Shown: one piece after another, positions 7,920 through 17,804 of the stretch | Position numbering within the stretch: the first letter of the stretch is position 1 | How the letters are laid out: each line of letters starts with the position of its first letter | Notes under the pieces: generated by a model | The model's database searches: none | What the model saw: the letters and a program-made list of their open reading frames with translations, nothing else | What the model was told of the DNA's origin: nothing | Made by a program: the position numbers and the translations under genes | Source: an uncultured Prevotellaceae bacterium | GTDB lineage: Bacteria > Bacteroidota > Bacteroidia > Bacteroidales > Bacteroidaceae | NCBI GenBank assembly: GCA_902765585.1 | Contig: CACXAG010000029.1 | Span: 1-34,701 of the forward strand | Length of the DNA stretch: 34,701 nt | Direction: 5' to 3'

Positions 7920-8620
7920 AAGTCCCCCGTCAGGTTGCGATAGCGCTCATCACCTATCGTCATCACATCGAACTGGTGCTCACAAGGATGCTTGCGAAAA
8001 GCTAACAGATAGCGACGTGCCGACTTGCCCGGCGTGGTGCGTACGGCACATACGCGGCTGGGAAAGAAGCCGACAAAGGTTGCCTCATCCTCCATGCGCT
8101 TGCGGTAGTCAAAAGGGACAATGACACTCAATTCACCATCGTCGTCAAGTAGTCGCCAGGCGTGCTGCATCAATTCGGCGTATGTCAGCGTCTCGGCATG
8201 ACGAGCGATATTACGCTGGTGGTCAGGGGCTTGTAGCGAATCGGCAAAGAATGGCGGATTGCAGACAACGGCGTCAAAACGTTGAACATTGAATATTGAA
8301 CGTTCTCTCTCTGAGAGTGTGGCGCTGCATTGAACGTTGTAGTGCTGCACGGATGCCTGCACCACCTCTACACGGTCGGAAAACGGTGACTGCGCCACAT
8401 TCTCTGCCGCTTGCCGTACGGCACCCTCGTCAATATCGATGGCGGTCACTTGAGCAGCAGGATAACGCTGCGCCAGCATCAACGCAATGACGCCTGTGCC
8501 CGTGCCCACGTCCAACACACTGGAACCGCCGTTAGCCCACGCCCCCAACAGTACGCCGTCGGTACCAACTTTCATGGCGCACAATTCCTGTTCGATGGTG
8601 AATTGTCGGAATCGAAACAT
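7910..8620 (-). CDS. trmN6: tRNA1(Val) (adenine(37)-N6)-methyltransferase, TrmN6/YfiC family
   Basis: Predicted SAM-dependent methyltransferase that makes m6A at position 37 of tRNA-Val; cytoplasmic. The 236-residue Rossmann fold starts with the family's FRFRQFTIEQELCAMKVGTDG, then the SAM loop LDVGTGTGVIALMLAQ (about 36-51), acidic IDIDEGA (61-67), and the N6-adenine catalytic motif NPPFF (121-125), followed by RHAETLTYAEL. Between beta strands 4 and 5, residues about 95-113 are an extra stretch encoded by a hairpin word flanked by 7-base repeats; I recall relatives going directly from about residue 94 to FDAVV. Whether this loop disturbs activity is unknown, but all motifs remain. It converges with the lysozyme gene (10-base overlap) and diverges from lon. 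Confidence 0.88.
   Translation of the reverse strand: MFRFRQFTIEQELCAMKVGTDGVLLGAWANGGSSVLDVGTGTGVIALMLAQRYPAAQVTAIDIDEGAVRQAAENVAQSPFSDRVEVVQASVQHYNVQCSATLSERERSIFNVQRFDAVVCNPPFFADSLQAPDHQRNIARHAETLTYAELMQHAWRLLDDDGELSVIVPFDYRKRMEDEATFVGFFPSRVCAVRTTPGKSARRYLLAFRKHPCEHQFDVMTIGDERYRNLTGDFYL
8281..8335 (-). repeat. Composite repeat inside trmN6: 7-base units around a hairpin word
   Basis: On the plus strand, GTTGAAC, ATTGAAT and ATTGAAC (8281-8301) are followed by a 22-base hairpin word (8305-8326) and then another ATTGAAC (8329-8335). The hairpin word differs at two positions from the copy at 28265-28286 and from that in recQ (32072-32093). The 7-base word is the same as in the array at 34195-34264. 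Confidence 0.85.
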
Positions 8621-8643
8621 CGTCTAAGTCTTGTTTTTGGGTA

Positions 8644-8651
8644 CAAAGATA
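8644..8651 (-). promoter_or_regulatory. -7 box of the trmN6 promoter
   Basis: On the minus strand this reads TATCTTTG, a match to TAnnTTTG, 24 bases before the trmN6 start at 8620. No clear -33 element is seen at the right distance. Confidence 0.4.
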
Positions 8652-8670
8652 CAAAATATCTTTAAATTAT

Positions 8671-8698
8671 GAACTATGAACGACGAACTATAAACTTT
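8671..8698 (+). repeat. 7-base tandem array, four copies (GAACNAN)
   Basis: GAACTAT, GAACGAC, GAACTAT and AAACTTT run without gaps in the trmN6/lon spacer, ending 6 bases before the lon -7 box, where a -33 element would be expected. Confidence 0.7.
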
Positions 8699-8704
8699 TT
8701 TTCG

Positions 8705-8712
8705 TACCTTTG
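8705..8712 (+). promoter_or_regulatory. -7 box of the lon promoter
   Basis: TACCTTTG matches the Bacteroidetes -7 box, and the following GCACC is shared with the porin and regulator promoters at 28318 and 28449. It rules out the in-frame TTG at 8710 as the lon start, since that codon is part of the promoter. Confidence 0.6.
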
Positions 8713-8733
8713 CACCTCAATTTGCATATAATT

Positions 8734-11208
8734 ATGGAAGAAAAGATAAAAATGTATATGGATAACAAGAACAGGTCGTTCTCGATGATTGCCGACGTTG
8801 AAGGCGAATATGACGACCTGACGAATATGGTGATGCCTGACAATCTGCCTATTCTTGCAGTACGTAACCTTGTACTGTTTCCTGGCGTGGTGTCTCCTAT
8901 CTTAATTGGTCGTGAGTCAAGCATGTCACTCATCCGCAAGGCCGAGAAGCATGGCAGTGTCATTGGCGTGGTATGCCAGCGCGACCCGGAGGTAGAAAAA
9001 CCCATTCGTTCCGACCTCTACGATTTCGGCGTCTATGCCAAGGTGCTGAAAACGCTGAGGCTGCCCAACGGAAACATTACCGCCATCGTACAGGGATTGG
9101 GACGCCTGCGCCTGCAGGAACTGGTGAAGTACCAGCCTCATCTGATCGGACACGTATCACCTGCTCATGAGGAAGTGCCAGAGAAGCGCGATATGGAGTT
9201 CAATACTGCCATGGAAGACCTGCGCCAACAGACATCCCAGTATATCCAGATGAGCGATGACCTGCCCGAGGAAGCGTCCTTTGCCATCAAGAATGTGGCC
9301 AACAATATCATGGCCCTCAACTTTATCTGCTCCAACATGCCATTCAGCATCAAGGAGAAGATGGCCCTGTTGCAAATGGACTCGCTGAAAGAGCGTCTCT
9401 TCAACACGTTGCGCATCATCAACCGCGAAATCAACTTGCAGACGCTGAAACTCGACATCCGCAACAAGACACGCGACGACATCGACGAGCAGCAGCGCAA
9501 CTACTTCCTGCAGCAGCAGATCAAAAACCTGCAGGCCGAGATGGGCAACGAGAGTACACCGGAGAAAAAGGACCTGTTGGAGAAGGCTCGTAAGAAGAAT
9601 TGGCCTGATGACATCGAGAAATACTTCTACAAGGAGGTGGAGAAACTGGACCAGGTCAACCAGAACTCACCCGACTTCAACGTGCAGTTGACCTACTTGC
9701 AGACGCTTGTGGGACTGCCTTGGGGCGAATACACGCAGGACGACATGGATCTGAAGCGTGCCCAGAAGATTCTGGACCGTGACCACTACGGCATGGAGAA
9801 AGTCAAGGAGCGCATCTTAGAGTACATTGCCGTGCTGTCGCTGCGCGGTGACCTGAAGTCGCCCATCCTCTGCCTCTACGGTCCTCCGGGTGTGGGCAAA
9901 ACCTCACTCGGAAAGAGCATTGCAGATGCCTTGAAGCGCAAATATGTACGCGTATCACTTGGTGGTTTGCACGACGAGGCTGAAATCCGCGGACACAGAC
10001 GTACCTACGTCGGTGCCATGCCAGGCCGTATCATCAAGAACATCCAAAAGGCTGGTTCGTCAAACCCAGTCTTCATTCTGGACGAGATAGACAAGGTGAC
10101 GCAGAACACTCATAACGGAGACCCCGCATCAGCTTTGCTTGAGGTGCTCGACCCAGAGCAAAATGCTGCCTTCCATGATAACTACTTAGATGTGGACTAC
10201 GACCTGTCAAAAGTGATGTTCATCGCTACAGCCAACAATCTCGGCACCATCCCCCGTCCCTTGCTGGACCGCATGGAAATTATTGAGGTCAGCGGCTACA
10301 TCACAGAAGAGAAGTACGAGATTGCCAAGCGCCACCTCATCCCCAAGGAAAAGGAGAATACGGGACTGAACGACAAGAAGCTGACCTTCAATAAGGCTGC
10401 CATTGAGAAAATTATCGAGCAATATACCCGTGAGAGCGGTGTACGCCAATTAGAGAAACAAGTCAACAAAGCCTTGCGAAAGCTGGCCTTCAAGAAAGCG
10501 GAAGCTGGTGAACTTCCCTATGACAAGATAACACCGACGGAGATAGAGGACCTGTTGGGCAAACCACCTTTCTATCGCGACATCTACCAGGGCAACGCCT
10601 ACGCCGGCGTCGTTACCGGACTGGCATGGACCAGCGTAGGGGGCGAGATTCTGTTCATTGAGACATCACTATCAAAGGGTAAGGCTGGCAAGCTGACGCT
10701 GACAGGTAACCTGGGCGACGTCATGAAGGAAAGCGCCGTCATCGCTTTGGAGTATGTCAAGGCCCATGTCGACACGTTAGGCATCGACTACCGCATCTTT
10801 GACCATTGGAACATCCATATCCACGTGCCCGAGGGTGCCACACCGAAGGACGGTCCTTCGGCTGGTATTACCATCGCCACCAGCATAGCCTCGGCACTGA
10901 CCCAGCGCAAGGTGCGCAAGAACACGGCCATGACAGGCGAGATTACTCTGCGTGGAAAAGTACTGCCCGTAGGTGGCATCAAGGAAAAGATACTGGCCGC
11001 CAAGCGTGCTGGCATCACCGACATCGTGCTGTGTCAGGAGAACGAGAAAGATATCCTTGAGATTCCAGACATGTACCTGAAGGGTGTCACCTTCCACTAT
11101 GTCGAGAACGTACAAGACGTATGGCGCTTCGCCCTGACGGACGAAATCGTTGAGCACCCCATGGACTTCACCATTCCCGAGGAGGACAAGAAAGAAGAGA
11201 AGAATTGA
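8734..11208 (+). CDS. lon: ATP-dependent protease Lon
   Basis: Cytoplasmic AAA+ serine protease that unfolds and degrades damaged and regulatory proteins. From the ATG at 8734 it has 824 residues, normal for the family. Parts in order: LON N-terminal domain ([18 protein letters not shown] onward), coiled-coil region, AAA+ module with Walker A GPPGVGKT (383-390) and Walker [10 protein letters not shown], and the protease domain with the Ser-Lys dyad S709 (PKDGPSAG) and K752 (GGIKEKI), 43 residues apart as in E. coli Lon. Later starts at 8752 and 8758 are possible, since the first 30 residues are poorly conserved. The stop codon sits in a GAATTGAA repeat. tgt follows 23 bases later on the same strand. 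Confidence 0.96.
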   Translation: MEEKIKMYMDNKNRSFSMIADVEGEYDDLTNMVMPDNLPILAVRNLVLFPGVVSPILIGRESSMSLIRKAEKHGSVIGVVCQRDPEVEKPIRSDLYDFGVYAKVLKTLRLPNGNITAIVQGLGRLRLQELVKYQPHLIGHVSPAHEEVPEKRDMEFNTAMEDLRQQTSQYIQMSDDLPEEASFAIKNVANNIMALNFICSNMPFSIKEKMALLQMDSLKERLFNTLRIINREINLQTLKLDIRNKTRDDIDEQQRNYFLQQQIKNLQAEMGNESTPEKKDLLEKARKKNWPDDIEKYFYKEVEKLDQVNQNSPDFNVQLTYLQTLVGLPWGEYTQDDMDLKRAQKILDRDHYGMEKVKERILEYIAVLSLRGDLKSPILCLYGPPGVGKTSLGKSIADALKRKYVRVSLGGLHDEAEIRGHRRTYVGAMPGRIIKNIQKAGSSNPVFILDEIDKVTQNTHNGDPASALLEVLDPEQNAAFHDNYLDVDYDLSKVMFIATANNLGTIPRPLLDRMEIIEVSGYITEEKYEIAKRHLIPKEKENTGLNDKKLTFNKAAIEKIIEQYTRESGVRQLEKQVNKALRKLAFKKAEAGELPYDKITPTEIEDLLGKPPFYRDIYQGNAYAGVVTGLAWTSVGGEILFIETSLSKGKAGKLTLTGNLGDVMKESAVIALEYVKAHVDTLGIDYRIFDHWNIHIHVPEGATPKDGPSAGITIATSIASALTQRKVRKNTAMTGEITLRGKVLPVGGIKEKILAAKRAGITDIVLCQENEKDILEIPDMYLKGVTFHYVENVQDVWRFALTDEIVEHPMDFTIPEEDKKEEKN

Positions 11209-11236
11209 AGTTTTTTTAAAGAATTGAAGAATTGAA
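11202..11236 (+). repeat. 8-base repeat GAATTGAA, three copies, bridging lon and tgt
   Basis: Copies at 11202-11209, 11221-11228 and 11229-11236. The first contains the lon TGA stop and the third contains the TTG start of tgt. A T7-A3 run lies between copies one and two. Confidence 0.8.
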
Positions 11237-12374
11237 GTTTGAAGTTCAACATAGTGACAATGCGAGTGATGCTCGTGCGGGACTGATTACGACCGACCAC
11301 GGCCAAATACAGACCCCTATCTTCATGCCCGTTGGTACAGTGGGTTCTGTCAAGGGCGTCCACTTCAGTGAACTGCGTGAACAGGTCAAGGCCCAGATTA
11401 TTCTCGGCAACACCTATCACCTCTACCTGCGTCCAGGGCTTGACATCCTGCGCAAGGCGGGTGGCCTGCACAAGTTCAATACATGGGACCGTCCCATCCT
11501 GACGGACTCTGGCGGTTTTCAGGTCTTTTCGCTGACCAGCATCCGCAAACTGAAGGAGGAGGGCTGTGAGTTCCGCAGCCACATAGACGGCTCGAAGCAT
11601 TTCTTTACTCCCGAGAACGTAATGGACACCGAGCGTGTCATTGGTGCCGACATCATGATGGCACTTGACGAGTGTCCGCCGGGACAGAGCGACTACCAGT
11701 ACGCCAAGAAATCGCTGGGACTGACCCAGAGGTGGCTGGAGCGCTGCGTAAAGCGGTTCAACGAGACAGAGCCGCTCTACGGCTACAACCAGACACTCTT
11801 CCCCATTGTGCAGGGTTGTACCTACAAGGACCTGCGACAGGATGCCGCCAAGCATGTTTGCGACGTACTGGGCCGCTTGAACGACGGTGGCGGCGCCAGC
11901 ATCGGCGGACTGGCTGTGGGCGAGCCCATGGAGGTGATGTACGACATGATTGAAGTGGTAAACGAGATTCTGCCCAAGGACCGTCCCCGCTACTTGATGG
12001 GGGTCGGCACACCGCAAAACATCCTGGAGGCCATTGAGCGCGGTGTGGACATGTTCGACTGCGTCATGCCGACGCGCAATGGTCGCAATGCCATGCTCTT
12101 CACCTATGAAGGCACTATGAACATGCGCAACCAAAAGTGGCAGGACGACTTCTCGCCCATCGATCCGGACGGCTGCGACATCGACCGCATCCACTCCAAA
12201 GCCTACCTGCACCACCTGTTCAAGGCTCAGGAACTGTTAGCCATGCAGATAGCCAGCATCCACAATCTCGCTTTCTACCTGCGGTTGGTGACAGATGCCC
12301 GCCAGCATATCGAGCTGGGCGACTTCACACAATGGAAGCGTAGTGTAATTGACAACTTAGGACGCAGACGATGA
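11232..12374 (+). CDS. tgt: tRNA-guanine transglycosylase (queuine/preQ1)
   Basis: Exchanges guanine 34 in GUN anticodons for preQ1 on the way to queuosine. 380 residues, TIM-barrel. Signatures: TPIFMPVGTVGSVKGV, LTDSGGFQVFSL with the catalytic base D92, IMMALDECPPG, IGGLAVGEP, and GVDMFDCVMPTRNGRNA holding the nucleophile Asp. The start is TTG at 11232: an in-frame stop (11217-11219) leaves no ATG upstream, and the MKFEVQHSDNASDARAGLITTDHG opening fits relatives. The zinc site is altered: the CxCxxC of E. coli and Zymomonas enzymes is reduced to one Cys (DPDGCDIDR), though the later His (SIHNLAFY) is kept. I recall Bacteroidetes relatives also lacking it, so this may be a lineage trait. Overlaps the next gene by 4 bases (ATGA). 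Confidence 0.94.
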   Translation: MKFEVQHSDNASDARAGLITTDHGQIQTPIFMPVGTVGSVKGVHFSELREQVKAQIILGNTYHLYLRPGLDILRKAGGLHKFNTWDRPILTDSGGFQVFSLTSIRKLKEEGCEFRSHIDGSKHFFTPENVMDTERVIGADIMMALDECPPGQSDYQYAKKSLGLTQRWLERCVKRFNETEPLYGYNQTLFPIVQGCTYKDLRQDAAKHVCDVLGRLNDGGGASIGGLAVGEPMEVMYDMIEVVNEILPKDRPRYLMGVGTPQNILEAIERGVDMFDCVMPTRNGRNAMLFTYEGTMNMRNQKWQDDFSPIDPDGCDIDRIHSKAYLHHLFKAQELLAMQIASIHNLAFYLRLVTDARQHIELGDFTQWKRSVIDNLGRRR

Positions 12375-13597
12375 AGAAGAAAAGACAAAAGCACTTCTGC
12401 TGGACCACTCGCAAGTTGTGGCGCCGTATAGCCCGTCCTATAGGTCGGCTATGGCACCGCATTCCCTGGCATAGGCTGGCATGGATGAAGAAGCTGAACC
12501 CTTTCCGCTTCATCAAGCGCATGGACTGGTATATCATCAAGAAGTTCATCGGCACCTACATCTACTCTATCCTGCTAATTATCTCGATATCCATTGTATT
12601 CGATGTCAACGAGAATCTGGCGAAGTTCACCACCTATAATGCACCTCTGCGCGCCATCGTCTTCGACTATTACGCCAATTTCGTGCCCTACTTCGCCAAC
12701 CTCTTCTCGCCTTTGTTCGTCTTCATTGCCGTTATCTTCTTCACGTCGAAACTTGCGGGAAACTCGGAAATCATCGCCATGTTGGCCTGCGGCATGAGCT
12801 TTAAGCGATTGCTGCGACCCTATATCCTGTCAGCAGCACTCATCGCCGTCCTGAACTTTTTCCTCGGAGCATACATCATTCCACGTGGCACGGTGGTACG
12901 CCATGACTTCGAGTCGCTCTACAAGAACAACCAGAAAAACACCTCAGCATCCAACATCCAGTTGATGGTTGACCGCGGCGTGGTAGCCTATCTCTCGCAG
13001 TACGATGACATTCGCAAAACGGGCTACGGCTTTGCGCTCTATAAGTTCGAGAATAAGAAGATGGTCTCACAGCTCAATGCCAGCGTCATCCAGTACGACA
13101 CCATTGCCGAGGAGCGCTACCACTGGAAGGCCCGCAACTGGAAGATACGTACGCTGAAGGGCATGCGTGAACAGATTACATCCGGCAACGAACTGGACAC
13201 GCTGATACAGATGGAACCCATGGACCTCGTCTTCTCCAAGGGACAGCAGGAGACATTCACGTCGCCGGAGCTGCTGCGCTACATCTCGAAACAGCAAGAG
13301 CGCGGTTCCTCGAACGTTGTCCAGTACGAGGTAGAATACCACAAGCGCATCGCCTCCAGCTTTGCCTCGTTCATCTTGACCATCATCGGCGTGTCGCTGT
13401 CATCGCGCAAACGTAAAGGCGGCATGGGCCTCTACCTGGGCATTGGGCTGGCTCTGTCGTTTGCCTATATCCTGCTACAGACCGTCAGCGCCACCTTCGC
13501 CATCAATGCCGGAACGCCCCCGATGTTGGCGGCATGGATTCCGAACCTATTATATGTTATCATAGCATACTTCTGCTTCCGACAAGCACCAAGCTAA
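12371..13597 (+). CDS. LptF/LptG family lipopolysaccharide-transport permease
   Basis: A YjgP/YjgQ-family inner-membrane protein. In Gram-negative bacteria, LptF and LptG form the membrane part of the LptB2FG exporter that extracts LPS toward the LptC-A-D bridge. Three helices follow MDWYIIKKFIGTYIYS (about residues 52-150), then a periplasmic beta-jellyroll segment (about 160-320), then three helices near the C-terminus (SFASFILTIIGVSLSS onward). From the first ATG the protein has 408 residues, with 50 extra basic, Trp/Arg-rich residues before the first helix. The ATG at 12485 (MKKLNPFRF) would give 370, closer to usual length. The 4-base overlap with tgt supports translation from 12371, so the start is open. 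Which of the two paralogues this is cannot be decided here. Confidence 0.88.
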   Translation: MKKKRQKHFCWTTRKLWRRIARPIGRLWHRIPWHRLAWMKKLNPFRFIKRMDWYIIKKFIGTYIYSILLIISISIVFDVNENLAKFTTYNAPLRAIVFDYYANFVPYFANLFSPLFVFIAVIFFTSKLAGNSEIIAMLACGMSFKRLLRPYILSAALIAVLNFFLGAYIIPRGTVVRHDFESLYKNNQKNTSASNIQLMVDRGVVAYLSQYDDIRKTGYGFALYKFENKKMVSQLNASVIQYDTIAEERYHWKARNWKIRTLKGMREQITSGNELDTLIQMEPMDLVFSKGQQETFTSPELLRYISKQQERGSSNVVQYEVEYHKRIASSFASFILTIIGVSLSSRKRKGGMGLYLGIGLALSFAYILLQTVSATFAINAGTPPMLAAWIPNLLYVIIAYFCFRQAPS

Positions 13598-13601
13598 TTT
13601 A

Positions 13602-13630
13602 ACGATTTGACAATTTACGATTTGACAATT
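13602..13630 (+). repeat. 15-base direct repeat before the helicase gene
   Basis: ACGATTTGACAATT occurs at 13602-13615 and 13617-13630, filling the whole spacer between the permease stop and the helicase ATG at 13632. Confidence 0.8.
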
Positions 13631-13631
13631 G

Positions 13632-14930
<1,299 letters not shown>

Positions 14931-14934
14931 AAAC

Positions 14935-16335
14935 ATGTTTGACAAAGAGACTTACATCCGCCGTAGGGCGGAACTGAAACGGATTGTTGGCCAAGGAGTC
15001 ATCATACTCTTCGGCAACAACGAGTCACCTTACAACTATCCCGCCAACTGTTATGCCCCGATGCGTCAGGACTCCTCGTTCCTATACTACTTCGGCCAGC
15101 ATCGCGACGGTCTAGTGGGCGTCATCGACATCGACAACGATGAAGAGTGGCTCTTCGGCGATGACATCGACGTAGAGGACATCGTATGGATGGGCTTTAC
15201 GCCCTGCGTCAGCGACCTCGCCACCGAGGTAGGCATCACCCGCACCGCACCCTTAGCGCAGCTCAGTTCAGTATGTTGCTGTACTACAGCAACTAACAGA
15301 ACGGTCCATTTCCTGCCACCCTACCGCCACGACACGAAAATCCAAATCATGGACCTGCTGGGCATTCACCCCTCCAAGCAGAAAGAGGCTGCCAGCCTGC
15401 CCCTCATCAAGGCCGTGGTAGCAATGCGTTCCAAGAAGGAACCGCAGGAGATAGCGGCCATCGACCGTGCCTGCGACGTGGGTTATGCCATGCACACCAC
15501 AGCACAACTGCTCATCAAGCCCGGTGTGACAGAACGGTTCATCGGCGGACAGGTAGACGGTATCGCTCGTTCTTTGTCCAACGGTACCAGCTTCGCCACC
15601 ATCTTTTCACAGCATGGCGAGATTATGCACGGCAATCCCTCGAAGGCACAGCTCGAAAGCGGACGTCTGGCTTTGTGCGATGCGGGATGCGAACTGGATG
15701 ACTATTGCTCCGACCATACCCGTACCATGCCTGTCAACGGCAAGTTCAGCCAGCGTCAGTTAGAGATATACTCCATTGTCGAGGCTTGCCACGACTACGT
15801 CTTAGAGGTCGCCAAGCCAGGCGTGAAGTATATGGACGTCCACTTTGCCGTTTGCCGCATGATGACGGAGCGCCTGAAGGAATTAGGACTTATGAAAGGC
15901 GACACGGACGAAGCCGTTGCCGCCGGGGCTCACGCTATGTTCTTACCTCACGGACTCGGACACATGATGGGTATGGATGTCCATGACATGGAAGGCTTAG
16001 GACAGATTTACGTCGGCTTCGACGACGAGACACGTCCCAATCTGGAACAGTTCGGCACCAACTGCTTGCGCATGGGACGCCGACTGGAAGAAGGTTTCGT
16101 CGTTACCGATGAACCTGGCATCTACTTCATTCCCGCTCTCATCGACGAGTGGCGTGCCAAAGGGCACTGCAAGGACTTCCTAAACTACGACCTGCTGGAG
16201 ACCTACAAGGACTTCGGCGGCATTCGCATCGAGGATGACGTCCTCATCACCAGCGATGGCTGCCGCTTTCTCGGCTCGAAGCGTATCCCCTACCATCCGC
16301 AGGAATTGGAGGCATTCATGGCCACAAACAAATAG
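14935..16335 (+). CDS. pepP: Xaa-Pro aminopeptidase (aminopeptidase P, M24B)
   Basis: Removes an N-terminal residue preceding proline; cytoplasmic dimetal enzyme. 466 residues from the ATG at 14935; the reading frame is open further upstream, but that part lies in the helicase gene and has no family similarity. N-terminal creatinase-like domain (to about 175), then the pita-bread fold with the five metal ligands in order: two Asp in CDAGCELDDYCSDHTRTMP, His in LPHGLGHMMGMDVHD, Glu in VTDEPGIYF, Glu in GGIRIEDDVLI. Residues about 111-123 (SVCCCTTATNR) come from an imperfect DNA palindrome and look foreign to the otherwise ordinary N-domain. The TAG stop lies in a GTCAAATAAA repeat. Confidence 0.95.
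   Translation: MFDKETYIRRRAELKRIVGQGVIILFGNNESPYNYPANCYAPMRQDSSFLYYFGQHRDGLVGVIDIDNDEEWLFGDDIDVEDIVWMGFTPCVSDLATEVGITRTAPLAQLSSVCCCTTATNRTVHFLPPYRHDTKIQIMDLLGIHPSKQKEAASLPLIKAVVAMRSKKEPQEIAAIDRACDVGYAMHTTAQLLIKPGVTERFIGGQVDGIARSLSNGTSFATIFSQHGEIMHGNPSKAQLESGRLALCDAGCELDDYCSDHTRTMPVNGKFSQRQLEIYSIVEACHDYVLEVAKPGVKYMDVHFAVCRMMTERLKELGLMKGDTDEAVAAGAHAMFLPHGLGHMMGMDVHDMEGLGQIYVGFDDETRPNLEQFGTNCLRMGRRLEEGFVVTDEPGIYFIPALIDEWRAKGHCKDFLNYDLLETYKDFGGIRIEDDVLITSDGCRFLGSKRIPYHPQELEAFMATNK
15266..15302. repeat. 37-base imperfect palindrome inside pepP
   Basis: GTTGCTGTA (15275-15283), one base, then TACAGCAAC (15285-15293) are perfect arms. They extend outward with three mismatches to GTTC (15266-15269) and GAAC (15299-15302). 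It encodes a Cys-rich stretch that stands out in the protein. Confidence 0.75.
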
Positions 16336-16588
16336 TCAAATAAACTCAACTTACGCAAATATGAGAACAACCACAGATTTAACAGATTAAACAGATTTCA
16401 ACGGCTATAGCTGCGATTATTCGAGATTCCACAGATTCTAAGCGGCTTCATCATCGCGGCATCAGCCGCTGTAATCCAATAATAAATCTGTGAAATAGCA
16501 TCAACAACGCGCAGCAAAAATCTGTGTAATCTGTGAAATCTGTGGTGAAATATAAATCGTCAAATAAATAGTCAAATAAATAGTCAAA
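16335..16588 (+). repeat. GTCAAATAAATA direct repeats flanking the inverted-repeat element
   Basis: One GTCAAATAAA copy lies at 16335-16344, beginning with the last base of the pepP stop. Two full 12-base copies (16559-16570, 16571-16582) and a partial third (16583-16588) lie between the element and the peptidase start. No TAnnTTTG promoter is visible in this 253-base spacer. Confidence 0.7.
16371..16545. mobile_element. 175-bp nested inverted-repeat element (MITE-like or REPIN-like)
   Basis: The ends are 28-base inverted repeats (16371-16398 and 16518-16545) matching at 26 of 28 positions. Each arm is three copies of a 9-base word (AATCTGTG core). Inside are further nested pairs: GCTGCG (16410-16415) with CGCAGC (16510-16515), CACAGATT (16430-16437) with AATCTGTG (16485-16492), and AGCGGCT (16441-16447) with AGCCGCT (16464-16470). 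It has no open frame of note, so it would be non-autonomous or simply a structured RNA. GTCAAATAAA copies lie outside both ends. Confidence 0.6.
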
Positions 16589-17797
16589 ATGAAAAAGGTT
16601 TTAACTTTCGCACTCATGGCACTGGTATGCCTCAGTGCATCGGCTGCCAAGAAGAAGGCACCCGCCAAGAACAACAACAAACCCGTGTTTACAGTAGTAA
16701 AGGAACTCCCCATCACCTCCATGAAGGACCAAAACCGCAGCGGTACGTGCTGGGATTACTCTACCCTCTCGTTCTTCGAGTCTGAGATTCTCAAAGCCAC
16801 AGGCAAGTCGTACGATCTCGACGAGTCGTTCATTGCCAACAAGACCTACATGGAGCGCGCCATTCAGGTAGTCCGCTACCATGGCGACTGCCAGTTTGCC
16901 CAGGGTGGCAGCGCTGAGGACGTGCTGGCCACGATGAAGACCCACGGCATCATTCCACAGGGCATCATGCCCTTCCCCGGCTCGCTGTATGGCGACTCGC
17001 TGAACAACTTCAACGAGTTTTTTAAAGTACTGGAGCCTTACGTGGCAGCCATCGCCAAGAGCGACGCCAAGAAAATCTCTAACCAGTGGAAGGTCGGCCT
17101 GCAGGGCATCCTCGACGCCTACCTCGGCAAGTGCCCGGAGAAGTTCACTTACGAGGGCAAGGAGTACACGCCGAAGTCGTTTATGGCCTCGTTAGGTATC
17201 AACCTCGACGACTACGTCAGCATCACCAGTTATACCCACCATCCTTTCTACACCGCTTTCGCAGTGGAGGTACAGGACAACTGGCGCTTCCCACTGAGCT
17301 ATAACGTGCCCATGGACGAGATGATGCAGATCATCGACAACGCCCTGGAGCAGGGTTATACCGTTGCCTGGGGCGGCGACGTATCGGAGGACGGATTTAC
17401 CCGTAAGGGCTTGGCCTACGCTGTCGACAGCAAGAAGACCAGTCAGAGCCTGCAGGGCAGCGACATGGCCAAATGGCTGAAGATGACGTCCACCAAAAAA
17501 CGCGACATCATTGACTCTTTAGGTGTCACCGTTCCTGAAATCGTGCCCACCCAGCAACTGCGCCAGGAGCGCTTCGACAACTGGGAGCTCACCGACGACC
17601 ACGGCATGCACATCTACGGCATTGCCAAGGACCAGAACGGCAAGGAGTACTACATGGTAAAGAACTCGTGGGGTGAGACTGGCGACTACAACGGAACTTG
17701 GTATATGACCAAGGCCTTCATCGCCGCCAACACCATGGACTACCTCATCAACAAGAACGCCATCCCCGCCGAAATCCGCAAGAAACTGGGTATTTAA
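16589..17797 (+). CDS. Exported C1B-family cysteine aminopeptidase (bleomycin hydrolase-like)
   Basis: A papain-fold peptidase of 402 residues related to PepC and bleomycin hydrolase. The catalytic triad is visible: C54 in DQNRSGTCWDYS, H341 in DDHGMHIYG and N359 in VKNSWGETG. Unlike the usual cytoplasmic members, it begins with a signal peptide (residues 1-20, cleavage near ASA-AK), followed by a Lys/Asn-rich stretch. An exported member would trim peptides in the periplasm; this type is common in Bacteroidetes. The ATG at 16589 directly follows a GTCAAATAAATA array, and no alternative start is better. The broken GH127 gene starts 7 bases downstream, but a common function with the glycosidases is not evident. 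Confidence 0.9.
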   Translation: MKKVLTFALMALVCLSASAAKKKAPAKNNNKPVFTVVKELPITSMKDQNRSGTCWDYSTLSFFESEILKATGKSYDLDESFIANKTYMERAIQVVRYHGDCQFAQGGSAEDVLATMKTHGIIPQGIMPFPGSLYGDSLNNFNEFFKVLEPYVAAIAKSDAKKISNQWKVGLQGILDAYLGKCPEKFTYEGKEYTPKSFMASLGINLDDYVSITSYTHHPFYTAFAVEVQDNWRFPLSYNVPMDEMMQIIDNALEQGYTVAWGGDVSEDGFTRKGLAYAVDSKKTSQSLQGSDMAKWLKMTSTKKRDIIDSLGVTVPEIVPTQQLRQERFDNWELTDDHGMHIYGIAKDQNGKEYYMVKNSWGETGDYNGTWYMTKAFIAANTMDYLINKNAIPAEIRKKLGI

Positions 17798-17804
17798 AGA
17801 AACC

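Noticed and set aside
8710..8733. TTG at 8710 as the lon start
   Set aside because: The codon is the last three bases of the TACCTTTG -7 box, so it lies before the transcription start.
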